Shown one piece after another: positions 1 through 9,472 of a DNA stretch of 64,000 nucleotides. Source of the stretch: Bin52 sp965243345 (lineage in GTDB: Bacteria; Pseudomonadota; Alphaproteobacteria; Thalassobaculales; Thalassobaculaceae); NCBI GenBank assembly GCA_965243345.1, contig CBDEUR010000003.1, forward strand, positions 496,001 to 560,000, given 5' to 3'. The position numbers and the translations under genes were made by a program. Each line of letters begins with the position of its first letter. Within the stretch, counting starts at the first letter, position 1. The notes below the pieces were generated by a model, which was given only the letters and a program-made list of their open reading frames with translations, had not been told where the DNA came from and searched no databases.

Positions 1-1
1 C

Positions 2-231
2 GGGGTCCGCCAGGCCATCGAGGCGCGCAGCGCCGAACTGGTCTCTCTGCCGCCGTACTTCCCTGACCTGAACCCGATCGAGCAGCTGTTCGCCAAGCTC
101 AAGGCGCTGCTGTGCAGGAAGGCCGCCCGCACCGTCAGCACTCTGTGGGAGGCCATTGGTGCGCTTATCGAGAACTTCGAGCCCGACGAGGCGCCAACTA
201 CTTCCGCCACGCCCGATATGGTTCAAGCTGA
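2..231 (+). pseudogene. IS630-family transposase, C-terminal remnant
   Basis: The reading frame that enters from the window edge encodes the C-terminal end of an IS630/Tc1-mariner type DDE transposase. The diagnostic stretch is LPPYFPDLNPIEQLFAKLK, which carries the last catalytic acidic residue and the NPIE motif. The usual family ending, an ANYFRHAxYGS-like tail, is present at about 192-231 but in a different frame from the body. A single missing base near position 190 explains the shift. The in-frame reading instead runs on to a stop at 245-247. The element's other end lies outside the window, so its full length is unknown. It is probably an inactive remnant. Confidence 0.75.
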
Positions 232-282
232 ACGGAATCCGCCCTAGAGTTTCTCAAGCCTTGAATCGAAGGAGAAAGTCCT

Positions 283-1656
283 ATGCCGACAGTACTGGAG
301 CCGGCTCGGCAAACCCGGATAGAGGCGGCTTGCGACGTCGTTGTCGCCGGCGGCGGGACTGCAGGAGTGATCGCTGCCATTGCCGCCGCCAGGAACGGCG
401 CTGACGTCCTGCTGCTCGAGCGCGGTGGCTTCCTGGGCGGCCATCCCGTCACGCAATTGCTCGAGCACAGCGTTGGCTGGTTTGACGCCACCGGCCAGGC
501 CACGGTTGGTGGATTGGCGAATGTTCTGGTGGAACGGCTCAGGCAGGATGGCGGCTCTCCGGGACACATTCGCGACGATACCGGCTACACGAAGCTCAGG
601 CTTCCTCTTGAGCACGAGGTGATGAAATCAACGATCACCCAATGGGTCGTCGACGAGAAGGTCGACTTTCTGACCCAGACGATGGTGGTTGGCGTTCAGG
701 AGGATGACGGCCGACTGTACGTGCTCGTCGAAAACAAGTCGGGCCGGCATGCCTTTGCCACCGGCGCGATCGTCGACGCGACGGGCGATGCCGATGTGTG
801 TGCGTTTTCCGGCTGCGAATTCCTGAACCAGGACGGCGCCGAAACGCAGCCCGTCAGCCTGCTGTTCAAGCTCGGCGGGGTGAACCACGACAGTCTGCTG
901 GACTATGTCGAAGCCAATGCCTCGGGTTTCAAGCTGGAAGTCGAACCCGGATGTCTTCGTGACAGGCCCTATGTCAATCTCTGGGGATTTGGCGACTTGC
1001 TGCGACGCGGATATGCCGAGGGCCGGCTCTCGCTTGAGCGAAACGAGCTTCACTATGCCGGGCACGTGTTGACGAACGAGGCGGTGATCAATGTCACCAG
1101 GGTTGCCGCTGACGCAACCAGCGCACGGGAGCTGTCACGGGCCGAAGCCGTCCTGAGAAGGCAGGTCCTGGAATTTGCGAGATATTTCAAGGAGAGTGTT
1201 CCGGGTTGCGAAAACTCCTTTCTTGCAGCGACCGCTTCCTGCGTTGGCGTTCGTGAAAGTCGCCGAATACGGGGAGTGGCGATCCTGACCGATGGAGATG
1301 TTCGCGCCGGCAGGTCGAGGAGTGATGCGATCGCGAGAGGCGGGTTCCCGATCGACAGCCATGATCCCAGGGGAAAGGGAATGGATGGAACGGAGCATGT
1401 CCCCCGGGGCTACGATATCCCGTTTGGCGCCCTGGTTCCGGACCGGGGAGCAAACATAGTCGTGGCGGGGCGGTGCATATCGGCCGAACGCAAGGCCCTG
1501 GCGAGTGCCCGCATCACCGGCACCAGCATGGCAACGGGCCAGGCGGCCGGAACGGCAGCCGCGCTGTCGGCGCGAACCGGAATTCCGATACGGGAACTGG
1601 CGGTCAGCGAGGTGCAGACGCTGTTGCGTGCGCAAGGCGCGATCATTCACGACTAG
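283..1656 (+). CDS. FAD-dependent oxidoreductase (FAD_oxidored type)
   Basis: The predicted protein has 457 aa. Its N-terminus (residues 18-50) is a Rossmann dinucleotide-binding fold with a GGGTAGVIAAIAAARNG loop and an acidic LLLERGG strand end, as in FAD-binding flavoproteins of the FAD_oxidored (fumarate reductase/HI0933-like) superfamily. The C-terminal part has the second FAD-contact segment, IVVAGRCISAERKALASARITGTSMATGQAAG cut here to its core VVAGRCISAE, near residues 390-397. The ATG is preceded by a good AAGGAGA ribosome site. It stands alone, with no operon partner. The substrate cannot be told from sequence. It follows directly on the transposase remnant. Confidence 0.8.
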   Translation: MPTVLEPARQTRIEAACDVVVAGGGTAGVIAAIAAARNGADVLLLERGGFLGGHPVTQLLEHSVGWFDATGQATVGGLANVLVERLRQDGGSPGHIRDDTGYTKLRLPLEHEVMKSTITQWVVDEKVDFLTQTMVVGVQEDDGRLYVLVENKSGRHAFATGAIVDATGDADVCAFSGCEFLNQDGAETQPVSLLFKLGGVNHDSLLDYVEANASGFKLEVEPGCLRDRPYVNLWGFGDLLRRGYAEGRLSLERNELHYAGHVLTNEAVINVTRVAADATSARELSRAEAVLRRQVLEFARYFKESVPGCENSFLAATASCVGVRESRRIRGVAILTDGDVRAGRSRSDAIARGGFPIDSHDPRGKGMDGTEHVPRGYDIPFGALVPDRGANIVVAGRCISAERKALASARITGTSMATGQAAGTAAALSARTGIPIRELAVSEVQTLLRAQGAIIHD

Positions 1657-2388
1657 AGGCAGGAAAGTACAAGGGCAGCCGGCCGGAAACCGGCGCAACC
1701 GGGGAACAGACACGGTGCAGGATGTCCATGCGTGCGATGTCTCGAGGGAATTGTGCGCCATGGACATCGTCACATGTTTCATGCAAAAAAACAGGAATCA
1801 CTTCGTGCCTTGTGAGTGTTGAGCCGCCGGAATGCGAGAAATGCACTCCGGTGCGCATGGTCCTTGTCCTCCGCGCGAATATGCCCGGAACCGTTCGGAT
1901 CAGCGATCAGGCAGTGCAAAAAGTACCCGCACTCACACCGGACAGATTAACAGTGCTGCGGAATTGTCAGCGACATGCACATGGTGGTGTTGCCAGGGAC
2001 ATGCCGTTCGGACCAAACCTTCGGTCACGTCCTGGAGTGAAGATCCGGAAGGAACGGGATCCCGCGCGACGTCAACCAGCAACCGCTGACGATCTCTGTC
2101 CGGTGTGCCGCCGTTCCACCAATGTCGGGGAGGTGCCATCGGCGCCCTGCATCGCTCGCGGGAAGGCGAGAACCGGAGCTGACCCGTCACACGGAACGCG
2201 GCACCCGGAGAAACCGACGGATACCGTCCGCAGGATGCGTTCGGCCAGTGGCCCTGCGTACGATCTGCCTGCGGCTGTGCACTCCGTCCTCCGCGTTGTC
2301 TCCGCAGGGCCCCGGCGTGGCCGGGAAACCGGCGGCGCGCCGACCTTCGAACTGGACCGGTCGCCGTGGCCGGGGTACTGCAGGGAGC
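1657..2388. other. intergenic stretch, no gene supported
   Basis: Several open frames cross this stretch, but their translations are Arg/Pro/Ser-rich and resemble no family. I see no RNA gene, and no strong terminator follows the oxidoreductase. A short AT-richer patch lies near 1775-1800. Confidence 0.5.
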
Positions 2389-3351
2389 GTGCACGTTGCG
2401 AGGAGAGTCGCCCTGTCCGCGTTCTTTGTCCCGCCCGGGCACTTCTACTCGCCCATTGCCGATCCCGAAGAGCTGTCACGGCGCCGGGAGACCATATTCG
2501 ACCGTAACCGCAGGGAACTTCCGGGCATAGACCTTCGAGACGACGAGCAGCGGGTCTGGTTCCGGCGTATCGCGGCGTACTACGCCGACGTGCCGTTTGC
2601 CGAGGAACCGTCGGAAGGGTTGCGCTACTGGTACGCGAATGACCAGTTCCGCCACGGAGATGCCATCGTGCTGTTCGGCATGATGCGTCATCTTCGGCCG
2701 AAGCGCGTCGTCGAGGTGGGGTCGGGCTACAGTTCCGCCCTGATGCTGGACGTCAACGACCGGTTTCTTCACCGGTCGGTCGGCTTCACCTTCATCGATC
2801 CGTATCCGCAGCGTCTCCTGAGCCTGACGGGCGCGGCGGACCTTGCGACTCACAGGGTGATCGAGAGCCCGGTCCAGGAGGTGCCGCTCGACACGTTTGC
2901 TGAACTGGAGGCGGGCGACATCCTGTTCCTTGACTCCTCGCATGTGCTGAAGACCGGCAGCGATGTCGCACACCTGCTGTTCGAGGTGCTTCCGGTCCTC
3001 CGGGACGGAGTGATTGTTCACTTCCACGATATTCAGTACCCGTTCGAGTACCCGGAAGTGTGGGTGATAAGAGATGAGAGAAACTGGAATGAAATCTATG
3101 CAGTCAGAGCATTTCTTCAGTACAATACCGACTTTCATATTGTGTATTTCAGTCACTACATGGCATTGCGCCACGCAAATGCGGTTCGCGATGCCATGCC
3201 GCTGATCATGAAGGGGCCGGGAGGCTCTCTCTGGCTCAGAAAGGGAAGACGCCAGGGTCTTCCGGCGCGGATCGGACGAAGCCTCCTGAACCGCATGAGG
3301 CCCGCGATCCGGTTTCCCGCCGCCCGCGCCGTCACCGGCCGGAGGGCCTGA
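2389..3351 (+). CDS. class I SAM-dependent methyltransferase (Methyltransf_24 type)
   Basis: The predicted protein has 320 aa from the GTG at 2389. Motif I, VVEVGSGYSSALML, marks the S-adenosylmethionine site. The later segments FTFIDPYPQRL, GDILFLDSSHV and VIVHFHDIQYP follow the usual order of a Rossmann methyltransferase and match the Methyltransf_24 family, often found with cell-surface sugar or lipid pathways. The frame stays open upstream to 2122, but that extension is low-complexity and unlike protein, so I chose the last plausible start before the conserved part. The start is uncertain because its ribosome site is poor. The substrate is unknown. Confidence 0.75.
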   Translation: MHVARRVALSAFFVPPGHFYSPIADPEELSRRRETIFDRNRRELPGIDLRDDEQRVWFRRIAAYYADVPFAEEPSEGLRYWYANDQFRHGDAIVLFGMMRHLRPKRVVEVGSGYSSALMLDVNDRFLHRSVGFTFIDPYPQRLLSLTGAADLATHRVIESPVQEVPLDTFAELEAGDILFLDSSHVLKTGSDVAHLLFEVLPVLRDGVIVHFHDIQYPFEYPEVWVIRDERNWNEIYAVRAFLQYNTDFHIVYFSHYMALRHANAVRDAMPLIMKGPGGSLWLRKGRRQGLPARIGRSLLNRMRPAIRFPAARAVTGRRA

Positions 3352-3530
3352 CACCGCCACCGTCAGGCGATGTGCGGGTGAAGTCGGCTCGGCGTTCCCG
3401 CCGGGCGGTCGCGGGGATCGTCCCGGACGGGCCGAAACTCTGTCCCGGTTCGTCGCTCCGGCCGGTCCCGTCCCGATCGTTACACTGCGGGCGAGGGGTC
3501 GGTCGTGCCGAGACGGTCCGCGGCGCTCCG

Positions 3531-4346
3531 TCAGCCCGTGGCGCCGGACAGGGCCGGAACACGTTCTTCAGCCCGTTGTGCGCGCCGGCTGAGCGCGTGG
3601 GCCCGGGCGGCGGCGCCGAAGGCTTCGAAGATACGCTGGTTGTGCTCGTCGATCGGGCGCGGCCATTCCGGGTGCCACTGCACGCCGAGCGCAAAGCCGG
3701 GTGCGGAGACGAGGCTGATCGCCTCGATGACGCCGTCGGGCGAGACGGCCTCCATCCTGATGCCCGTGCCCAGCCTGTCCAGTCCCTGGGCGTGCAGGGA
3801 GTTGACCAGCATCCGGTCCGTGCCGGTGATCTCGCGCAGCACGCCGTCCGGAGCGAGATCGACGCTGTGGGACGGGCGGTACCGCCGCGTCTGGTCATCC
3901 TCGTCACGCCGCATCCTGTGATCGAACAGCCCGTCGCTCTCGTGGAGACGCTGGTGCAGACTGCCGCCGAAGGCGACGTTCATCTCCTGGATTCCGAGGC
4001 AGATGCCGAGCACCGGGATGCCGCGTTCGACGCAGGCGCGGATCACCGGCAGCATGGTCGCGTCGCGTCGGGGGTCGTGCAGGGTCCCCTCGACGCTGGG
4101 CTCGCCCCGGTAGTGGTGCGGTTCGACATTGGCGGCACCGCCGGTGAGCAGCAGCCCGTCAAGTGCGTTGAGCCACGTTTCACGGATCCCGGGACCGGGC
4201 AGGGCCGGGAGCACCACCGGCGCACAGCCTCCGGGATCGACCACCGCCTGCAGGTACTTCTCGGCACAGCGGTGCGATGGCCGTCCGGATTCGTTCCCGC
4301 GCGACGCGGACACCCCGACCAGGGGCGGTGATGTGGCGCTCGGCAT
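3531..4346 (-). CDS. gamma-glutamyl-gamma-aminobutyrate hydrolase family protein (peptidase C26)
   Basis: The protein of 271 aa is a class-I glutamine-amidotransferase-like hydrolase. It has the conserved early LLTGGAANVEPHHY segment, the nucleophile elbow GICLGIQEMNVAFGG with its catalytic Cys, and the C-terminal QWHPEW segment that supplies the His-Glu pair. This is the PuuD/peptidase C26 family, which cleaves gamma-glutamyl amides in polyamine catabolism. PuuD itself is one possibility, but no other putrescine-pathway gene is nearby. I chose the ATG at 4346 over the longer open frame because family homology begins right after it and GGAG lies upstream. It diverges from the hydroxylase gene at 4403. 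Confidence 0.8.
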   Translation of the reverse strand: MPSATSPPLVGVSASRGNESGRPSHRCAEKYLQAVVDPGGCAPVVLPALPGPGIRETWLNALDGLLLTGGAANVEPHHYRGEPSVEGTLHDPRRDATMLPVIRACVERGIPVLGICLGIQEMNVAFGGSLHQRLHESDGLFDHRMRRDEDDQTRRYRPSHSVDLAPDGVLREITGTDRMLVNSLHAQGLDRLGTGIRMEAVSPDGVIEAISLVSAPGFALGVQWHPEWPRPIDEHNQRIFEAFGAAARAHALSRRAQRAEERVPALSGATG

Positions 4347-4402
4347 GGTGTGCTCCGCAGGCAGGAGGTGAAGACCGGGGCGAAGTCTGCCATACCTGCA
4401 GG

Positions 4403-5221
4403 ATGGAAGACACCGCATACGGGGTACTCGAGAACAAGGGCTACGTGACAGTCCTGTGGCTGGCGCTGATGCTTGCCGGCGAACGGCTGTTGCCGGCGGT
4501 GGCCCGGCTCGGCGGCTGGTTGCGAATCCTGCGCAATGCCTGTCTGTGGGGGCTGAACATCGGCCTGTCCCTGGTCCTGGTGATCCCGCTGTCGTACTGG
4601 GCCGCCGATACCGCGCTCGACTGGCGCCCGGACTGGCTTGGCGGCTGGACCGGACTTCTCGTCGACCTGCTGCTGCTCGACTTCCTCATTTACTGGTGGC
4701 ACCGGGCAAACCATGTGGTTCCCGTCCTCTGGCGCTTCCACGAGATCCACCACCTGGACGAGTTTCTCGACGTTTCGTCGGCGGTCCGGTTCCACTTCGG
4801 CGAGGTGGCGCTGTCGGCGGTGTTCCGGGCACTTGTCATCGTGGTGTTCGACATGTCGATCGTCTCGGTGCTGGTGTTCGAGACCCTGGTGCTGGCACTT
4901 GCCGCCTTCCACCATTCCAACCTTCGGCTCGCGCCTGGCCTCGAGCGGGGCCTGTCCCGCATCATCGTCACACCGTCCATTCACTGGGTGCATCACCACG
5001 CGGTCCGGCGGGATACCGATTCGAACTACGCGACCATCCTGAGTCCGTGGGACCGGCTGTTCGGATCACGCAGTCCCACGACGAGAACAGCGGGGATGCC
5101 GATCGGTGTCGAGGGGGCACGCGACCATGGCTTCGGCATGCTCGTGGTCCGGCCGTTTCTTTCGCGGCGTTTCACCGAAACGAACCCGGGTCGTCCTCGA
5201 ACTGATCCTGGTCCACGTTGA
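4403..5221 (+). CDS. sterol desaturase / fatty acid hydroxylase superfamily protein
   Basis: The predicted protein has 272 aa. It is an integral membrane di-iron hydroxylase with about four hydrophobic segments. The three histidine clusters that bind iron are visible: HRANH in WWHRANH, HEIHH in FHEIHHLDEF, and WVHHHAVRR near the C-terminus. Such enzymes oxidise lipid or sterol-like acyl chains in the inner membrane using O2. The gene is divergent from the amidotransferase gene, with 56 bp between starts. Its 3' end overlaps the convergent lolA end by about 50 bp. The natural substrate cannot be assigned. Confidence 0.85.
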   Translation: MEDTAYGVLENKGYVTVLWLALMLAGERLLPAVARLGGWLRILRNACLWGLNIGLSLVLVIPLSYWAADTALDWRPDWLGGWTGLLVDLLLLDFLIYWWHRANHVVPVLWRFHEIHHLDEFLDVSSAVRFHFGEVALSAVFRALVIVVFDMSIVSVLVFETLVLALAAFHHSNLRLAPGLERGLSRIIVTPSIHWVHHHAVRRDTDSNYATILSPWDRLFGSRSPTTRTAGMPIGVEGARDHGFGMLVVRPFLSRRFTETNPGRPRTDPGPR

Positions 5222-5870
5222 AGAGGGAGCGTTCGAGCTCGACGCCTCGCTGGATCTCGAACAGCGATACCCTGACTTCGAGCCCCTGTGCGTCGGTGAC
5301 CAGCCACTGGCGCAGCATGAGCGGCGAACGGCTGAACGACAGCCGCAGCGATCCGGCGTCCGGATCCTCGCGCGAACGGATCGTGATCTCGATGACCCGT
5401 TCCGTGCGTCTCGTTTCTGACACCTCGTAGGCGCGCTCGAGGTCCACCTGCTCGGCGGTCAGCACCGAGAGCGGGGTGAGATGCAGCGGGATGTTGTTGA
5501 TCTGGCGCAGTTGGTGATCGACGACAACCAGGAACACGCCGTTGGAGACCAGCTCGAGTGTTCCAGGCGGTTCGTACTCGAACCGCATCAGGCCGGGCCG
5601 CCTGAGCATGACCACCCCGGCAGCCGCGGCACCCTCGCTGTCGTTCTGGATGAACTTCGCACGCAGGGTGGACAGGCCGTGGAGCCACCCTTCGACCTCG
5701 GCGACGACCTCGCGGCGCTCTGTATCGCGGGCGGCACTCTCCGTCGTGGCGGCGGACGCCTGCGGCAAACCCGTCGCCGCGGCTGCCAGCAACAGACCGG
5801 TCATCAGCAGCGCACCTGCGCGCCGCACTCCCGTACCTGGTGACGGGAGACGAACGGGCCGGTTCCGCAC
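5172..5870 (-). CDS. lolA: LolA-like outer membrane lipoprotein carrier protein
   Basis: The predicted 232-aa protein begins with a signal peptide ending near GLPQASA. The body matches the LolA family: the N-terminal LSTLRAKFIQ segment, then GVVMLRRPGLMRFEYEPPG, then DHQLRQINNIPLHLTPLSVL. LolA is the periplasmic chaperone that ferries lipoproteins from LolCDE to LolB. I propose the GTG at 5870, 7 bp after the ftsK stop. An ATG at 5804 inside the signal peptide is an alternative. The pairing with ftsK upstream is common in Alphaproteobacteria and Gammaproteobacteria, and the two are probably co-transcribed. Confidence 0.85.
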   Translation of the reverse strand: MRNRPVRLPSPGTGVRRAGALLMTGLLLAAAATGLPQASAATTESAARDTERREVVAEVEGWLHGLSTLRAKFIQNDSEGAAAAGVVMLRRPGLMRFEYEPPGTLELVSNGVFLVVVDHQLRQINNIPLHLTPLSVLTAEQVDLERAYEVSETRRTERVIEITIRSREDPDAGSLRLSFSRSPLMLRQWLVTDAQGLEVRVSLFEIQRGVELERSLFNVDQDQFEDDPGSFR

Positions 5871-5877
5871 GGCAGTG

Positions 5878-8232
5878 TCAGGCGTCGTCGTGACTGCCGA
5901 CCAGCACCTCGCGCTTGCCGACGTGGTTTGCTGCACTGATCACGCCCTCGCTCTCCATTCGGTCGATGAGGGTGGCGGCGCGATTGTACCCGATCTTGAG
6001 TTCACGCTGGATGAAGCTGGTTGACGCCTTGCGGGTCCGTGCGACGACGGCGACCGCCTGGTCATACAGGCTGTCGCCGCTGTCCTCCGATCCCAGGCCG
6101 AAGGTTTCGAGCGGATCGCCGACAGCATCGTCCTGGGTGACCGTCTCGTCGTACTCCGGCGCACCCTGGCTGCGCAGGTGTTCGACCACCGCCTCGACCT
6201 CGGCATCGGTGACGAACGGGCCGTGCACCCGGACCAGGCGGCCACCGCCGGCCATGTAGAGCATGTCGCCCTGCCCGAGCAGCTGCTCGGCGCCCTGTTC
6301 GCCAAGAATGGTGCGGCTGTCGATCTTCGACGTGACCTGGAAGCTGATCCGTGTTGGAAAGTTCGCCTTGATGGTGCCGGTGATCACGTCCACCGACGGC
6401 CGCTGCGTGGCCATGATTACGTGGATACCGGCGGCACGCGCCATCTGGGCCAGCCGCTGCACGGCGCCCTCGATCTCCTTGCCGGCCACCAGCATCAGGT
6501 CGGCAACCTCGTCGATCACGACGACGATGTGGGGAAGCTGGTTCAGGTCGAGGATCTGGTCCTCGAACAGCGGCCTGCCGGTCTCGCCGTCGAACCCGAC
6601 CTGCACCCGGCGTTTCAGCACCTCGCCGCGGGCGCTGGCCTGGGCCAGGCGGGCGTTGTAGCTTTCGATGTTGCGCACCCCGAGCTTGGACATGGCCCCG
6701 TAGCGCTTGACCATCTCGCCCACCGCCCACTTCAGCGCCACCACCGCCTTCCTGGGGTCGGTGACCACCGGCGTGAGCAGGTGCGGAATGCCCTGGTAGA
6801 TCGACAGTTCCAGCATCTTCGGGTCGATCATGATCAGCCGGCAGCGCTCCGGAGGCAGGGTGTAGAGCAGCGACAGGATCATGGTGTTGACCGCGACCGA
6901 CTTGCCGGAGCCGGTGGTCCCGGCAATCAGCAGGTGCGGCATGCTGGCGAGATCGACCACCATCGGATCGCCGCCGATGTCGCAGCCCAGCGCGATAGGC
7001 AACCTGGCCGTACTCAGGCTGTAGGCCGGGGATTCGAGCATCTCGCGCAGGTACACGGTCCGGCGCCGCTTGTTGGGGAGCTCGATCCCGATCGCGTTCT
7101 GTCCCGGTACGCTGGCAAGCCGGACCGACAGTGCGGTCATGGACCGGGCGATGTCATCGGCGAGGCCGATGACGCGGGCAGCCCGGGTGCCCCGCGCCGG
7201 TTCGAGTTCGTAGAGCGTGATCACCGGCCCGGTCCGGATATTCGCGATCTCGCCCTTGACCTTGTAGTCCTTGAGCACCGCCTCGAGCATGCGGGCATTC
7301 GCCTCCAGCGTCTCGGGCGGTGTCTCGTCGTCCCGGCCCTGCTCACCGGACCCGAGCAGAACGAGAGGCGGCAGCACATGGCCGTCCCTGGTGTCGAGAT
7401 CGAGCGCCTTCTGCTGCGGCGGCTTCGCGCGCTTCGATGTGCGGGTTGACTTGCGCCGCCTGGCCGGTGTTCCGCTTCGCAGCACCGGCTGCGGTGCCGG
7501 TTCGGGATCCTCGAACTCCTCGGCCGGCGCGGTCGCAGGGCCCGACATGACGGGTTCGCGGCGTGACGTCCTGGTCCGCCGGGTCGGTCCGGCAGGCGGA
7601 CGTGCGAACAGCGAGCGTGTCCCGAGCACAACGGCGGCGGCGGCGGCCCGGGGCCACCGCCATGCCAGGCGTTGCCACCACTCGAGCGAGATGCCGTGGT
7701 TCCATACACCGAGGGTGCCCGCAAGCAGCGCGAGTGCGAGCGTGGCAAGGATCGGATGGGCCGCAAGCGACGTGTCGAGTCCCAGCAGGAAGGACAACAG
7801 CATGTCGCCGATGGCGCCTCCGAAACCCTGGTTGAGCGGCCAGGCCGCCGGGGCGGGAAGCCCGGATGCGAAGGCGGCGAACACGATCAGGGTCACCGGC
7901 AGCAGCAACACCCGCCGCAGGACCCGCGGGATCGTGCTGGTGAGCAACAGCTGCAGACCCCAGGCCGCGAGCACGGTCACCGGCAGGACCGCGGCAATCC
8001 CGAGGTACTGGAGCAGCAGGTCCGACGCCACCGAGCCGGTCAGCCCCAGCACGTTGGTGACGGTGCCGTCCCCCACCGAGTTCAGGGACGGATCGGCGGA
8101 GGAATAGGTGAGAAGTGCCGCGGCGAGGGCCACGACGAGCGCCAGGAAACCGAGTCCGGCCAGGCCCGTGAGGCAACGCCGGATGCCGTGGCGCAGAATG
8201 TCGGGGAGCAGGTCGGACGTGTCGGTGGTCAT
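5878..8232 (-). CDS. ftsK: DNA translocase FtsK
   Basis: The predicted protein has 784 aa. The N-terminus has about four membrane segments (roughly residues 20-190) that anchor it at the division septum, then a Pro/Arg/Lys-rich linker. The motor domain has the Walker A motif GTTGSGKS and a Walker B-like HIVVVIDEVADLM. The C-terminal 65 residues (STSFIQRELKIGYNRAA and following) form the winged-helix gamma domain that reads KOPS. FtsK pumps DNA and activates XerCD recombination at dif. The ATG at 8232 was chosen because the upstream part of the frame is not protein-like. It is short for the family owing to a short linker. Confidence 0.95.
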   Translation of the reverse strand: MTTDTSDLLPDILRHGIRRCLTGLAGLGFLALVVALAAALLTYSSADPSLNSVGDGTVTNVLGLTGSVASDLLLQYLGIAAVLPVTVLAAWGLQLLLTSTIPRVLRRVLLLPVTLIVFAAFASGLPAPAAWPLNQGFGGAIGDMLLSFLLGLDTSLAAHPILATLALALLAGTLGVWNHGISLEWWQRLAWRWPRAAAAAVVLGTRSLFARPPAGPTRRTRTSRREPVMSGPATAPAEEFEDPEPAPQPVLRSGTPARRRKSTRTSKRAKPPQQKALDLDTRDGHVLPPLVLLGSGEQGRDDETPPETLEANARMLEAVLKDYKVKGEIANIRTGPVITLYELEPARGTRAARVIGLADDIARSMTALSVRLASVPGQNAIGIELPNKRRRTVYLREMLESPAYSLSTARLPIALGCDIGGDPMVVDLASMPHLLIAGTTGSGKSVAVNTMILSLLYTLPPERCRLIMIDPKMLELSIYQGIPHLLTPVVTDPRKAVVALKWAVGEMVKRYGAMSKLGVRNIESYNARLAQASARGEVLKRRVQVGFDGETGRPLFEDQILDLNQLPHIVVVIDEVADLMLVAGKEIEGAVQRLAQMARAAGIHVIMATQRPSVDVITGTIKANFPTRISFQVTSKIDSRTILGEQGAEQLLGQGDMLYMAGGGRLVRVHGPFVTDAEVEAVVEHLRSQGAPEYDETVTQDDAVGDPLETFGLGSEDSGDSLYDQAVAVVARTRKASTSFIQRELKIGYNRAATLIDRMESEGVISAANHVGKREVLVGSHDDA

Positions 8233-8272
8233 GGCCTTTGTCCTCGTGCGAAACAGGGCATCCCGGCGCCGG

Positions 8273-9472
8273 TCACTTGCCGAACAGCATGTCCGCGAGC
8301 CGGGTGAGCCCGGCGCGCGTGGTCTCGGCGTCGTTGACAAGGGCAATACGCAGGTAGGGAAGGCCCGGGTTGCGCCCGTCGGGGTCCTCGCGCGCCATCA
8401 GCGCACCGGGAACGGTCTTCACCGCGGCCTCGCGCCACAGCCTGCGTGCAGCCTCCATGCCGTCGCCGACATCCAGCCACAGGAAGAAGCCCGATGGCGG
8501 AATGAACACGTCGGTGCGGGGTGCGAGCACTTCTTCGGCAATCTCGAAGTTGCGGGCATAGTGCGCACGGTTGCCCACCACGTGATCGTCGTCGTTCCAC
8601 AGGGCAGTCGAGGCGTGGAGGACCGGCAACGGCAGCGGCACCCCGCCGAAAGTCACAAACTGCTGATAGCGGCGGATGATTGCCGGATCCCCGACCAGGA
8701 AACCCGAGCGAAACCCCGGCGCGTTGGAGCGTTTCGACAGCGAGTGGAACGAGACCAGGTTCGCGAGGTCGTCGTCGAACGCTCCCTCGGTTTGCAGTCC
8801 GCCGAACGGCGGCTCGCCCCGGTAGATCTCGCAGTAGCACTCGTCCAGCGCCAGCACGAAGTCGTGCCTGCGCGCAAGGAGCAGCGCGCGTCGCAGGTAG
8901 TCCGGCCCGGCCTGGGTTCCCTGCGGATTGGCCGGTGTGCACAGGTAGAACACCGAGGTGCGCGCCAGCAGTTCGTCATCGAGCGCGTCGAGATCGGGCA
9001 GGTGGTTGTGTTCGGCCGGGGTCGGCAGGTAGATCGGCTCGGCACCGCCCGCGATCGCGGCACCCTGGTAGACATGGTAGAACGGGTTCGGAATCAGTAC
9101 CGCAGGGCGCTGGCCGTACTTCTGCGGGGGTGTGCAGACGAAACCCATCTGGTACAGCGGCGCCCGGGTGCCCGAGGTCGGGATCACGTGACGTTCGGGA
9201 TCGAGACTGCCCGGCGCGAGCGCGAACCGGCGGGTGAGCCAGTTCACCGCCGCGGTACGGAACGCGATGTCTCCCGCGGGCGGAGGATACCTGTTCCACA
9301 GCGCGGCATGTTCGGCAAGCGCATCGGTTCCGAGATCGGGCACCGGCAGTTGCGGCTCGCCGATCGACAGCAGGATCGGCGGTTCGTTCGAAACCGGCGG
9401 CTCGGTACCGAGGATCGCGTTCAGACGAGCGAAGGTATACTGGTCGAACGGTTCAAGGGCCGGGTTCAGCAT
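8273..9472 (-). CDS. aminotransferase class I/II (DapC-like succinyldiaminopimelate aminotransferase)
   Basis: The 399-aa protein is a fold-type I PLP enzyme. The PLP lysine lies in SFHSLSKRSNAPGFRSGF, and the cofactor-contact segments CTPANPQGT and LALDECYCEIY precede it. Order and wording match the DapC-type subgroup (N-succinyl-LL-diaminopimelate:2-oxoglutarate aminotransferase) of the lysine and peptidoglycan pathway. Assignment to dapC itself is inference, since aminotransferase specificity is hard to read. The start MLNPALEPF at 9472 is typical for the subgroup. The gene sits 40 bp upstream of ftsK on the same strand and may be co-transcribed with it. Confidence 0.8.
   Translation of the reverse strand: MLNPALEPFDQYTFARLNAILGTEPPVSNEPPILLSIGEPQLPVPDLGTDALAEHAALWNRYPPPAGDIAFRTAAVNWLTRRFALAPGSLDPERHVIPTSGTRAPLYQMGFVCTPPQKYGQRPAVLIPNPFYHVYQGAAIAGGAEPIYLPTPAEHNHLPDLDALDDELLARTSVFYLCTPANPQGTQAGPDYLRRALLLARRHDFVLALDECYCEIYRGEPPFGGLQTEGAFDDDLANLVSFHSLSKRSNAPGFRSGFLVGDPAIIRRYQQFVTFGGVPLPLPVLHASTALWNDDDHVVGNRAHYARNFEIAEEVLAPRTDVFIPPSGFFLWLDVGDGMEAARRLWREAAVKTVPGALMAREDPDGRNPGLPYLRIALVNDAETTRAGLTRLADMLFGK

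Noticed and set aside
2122..2388. Upstream 89-codon extension of the methyltransferase
   Set aside because: The extension is Arg/Pro/Ser-rich and unlike the family; the GTG at 2389 is nearer to the conserved part.
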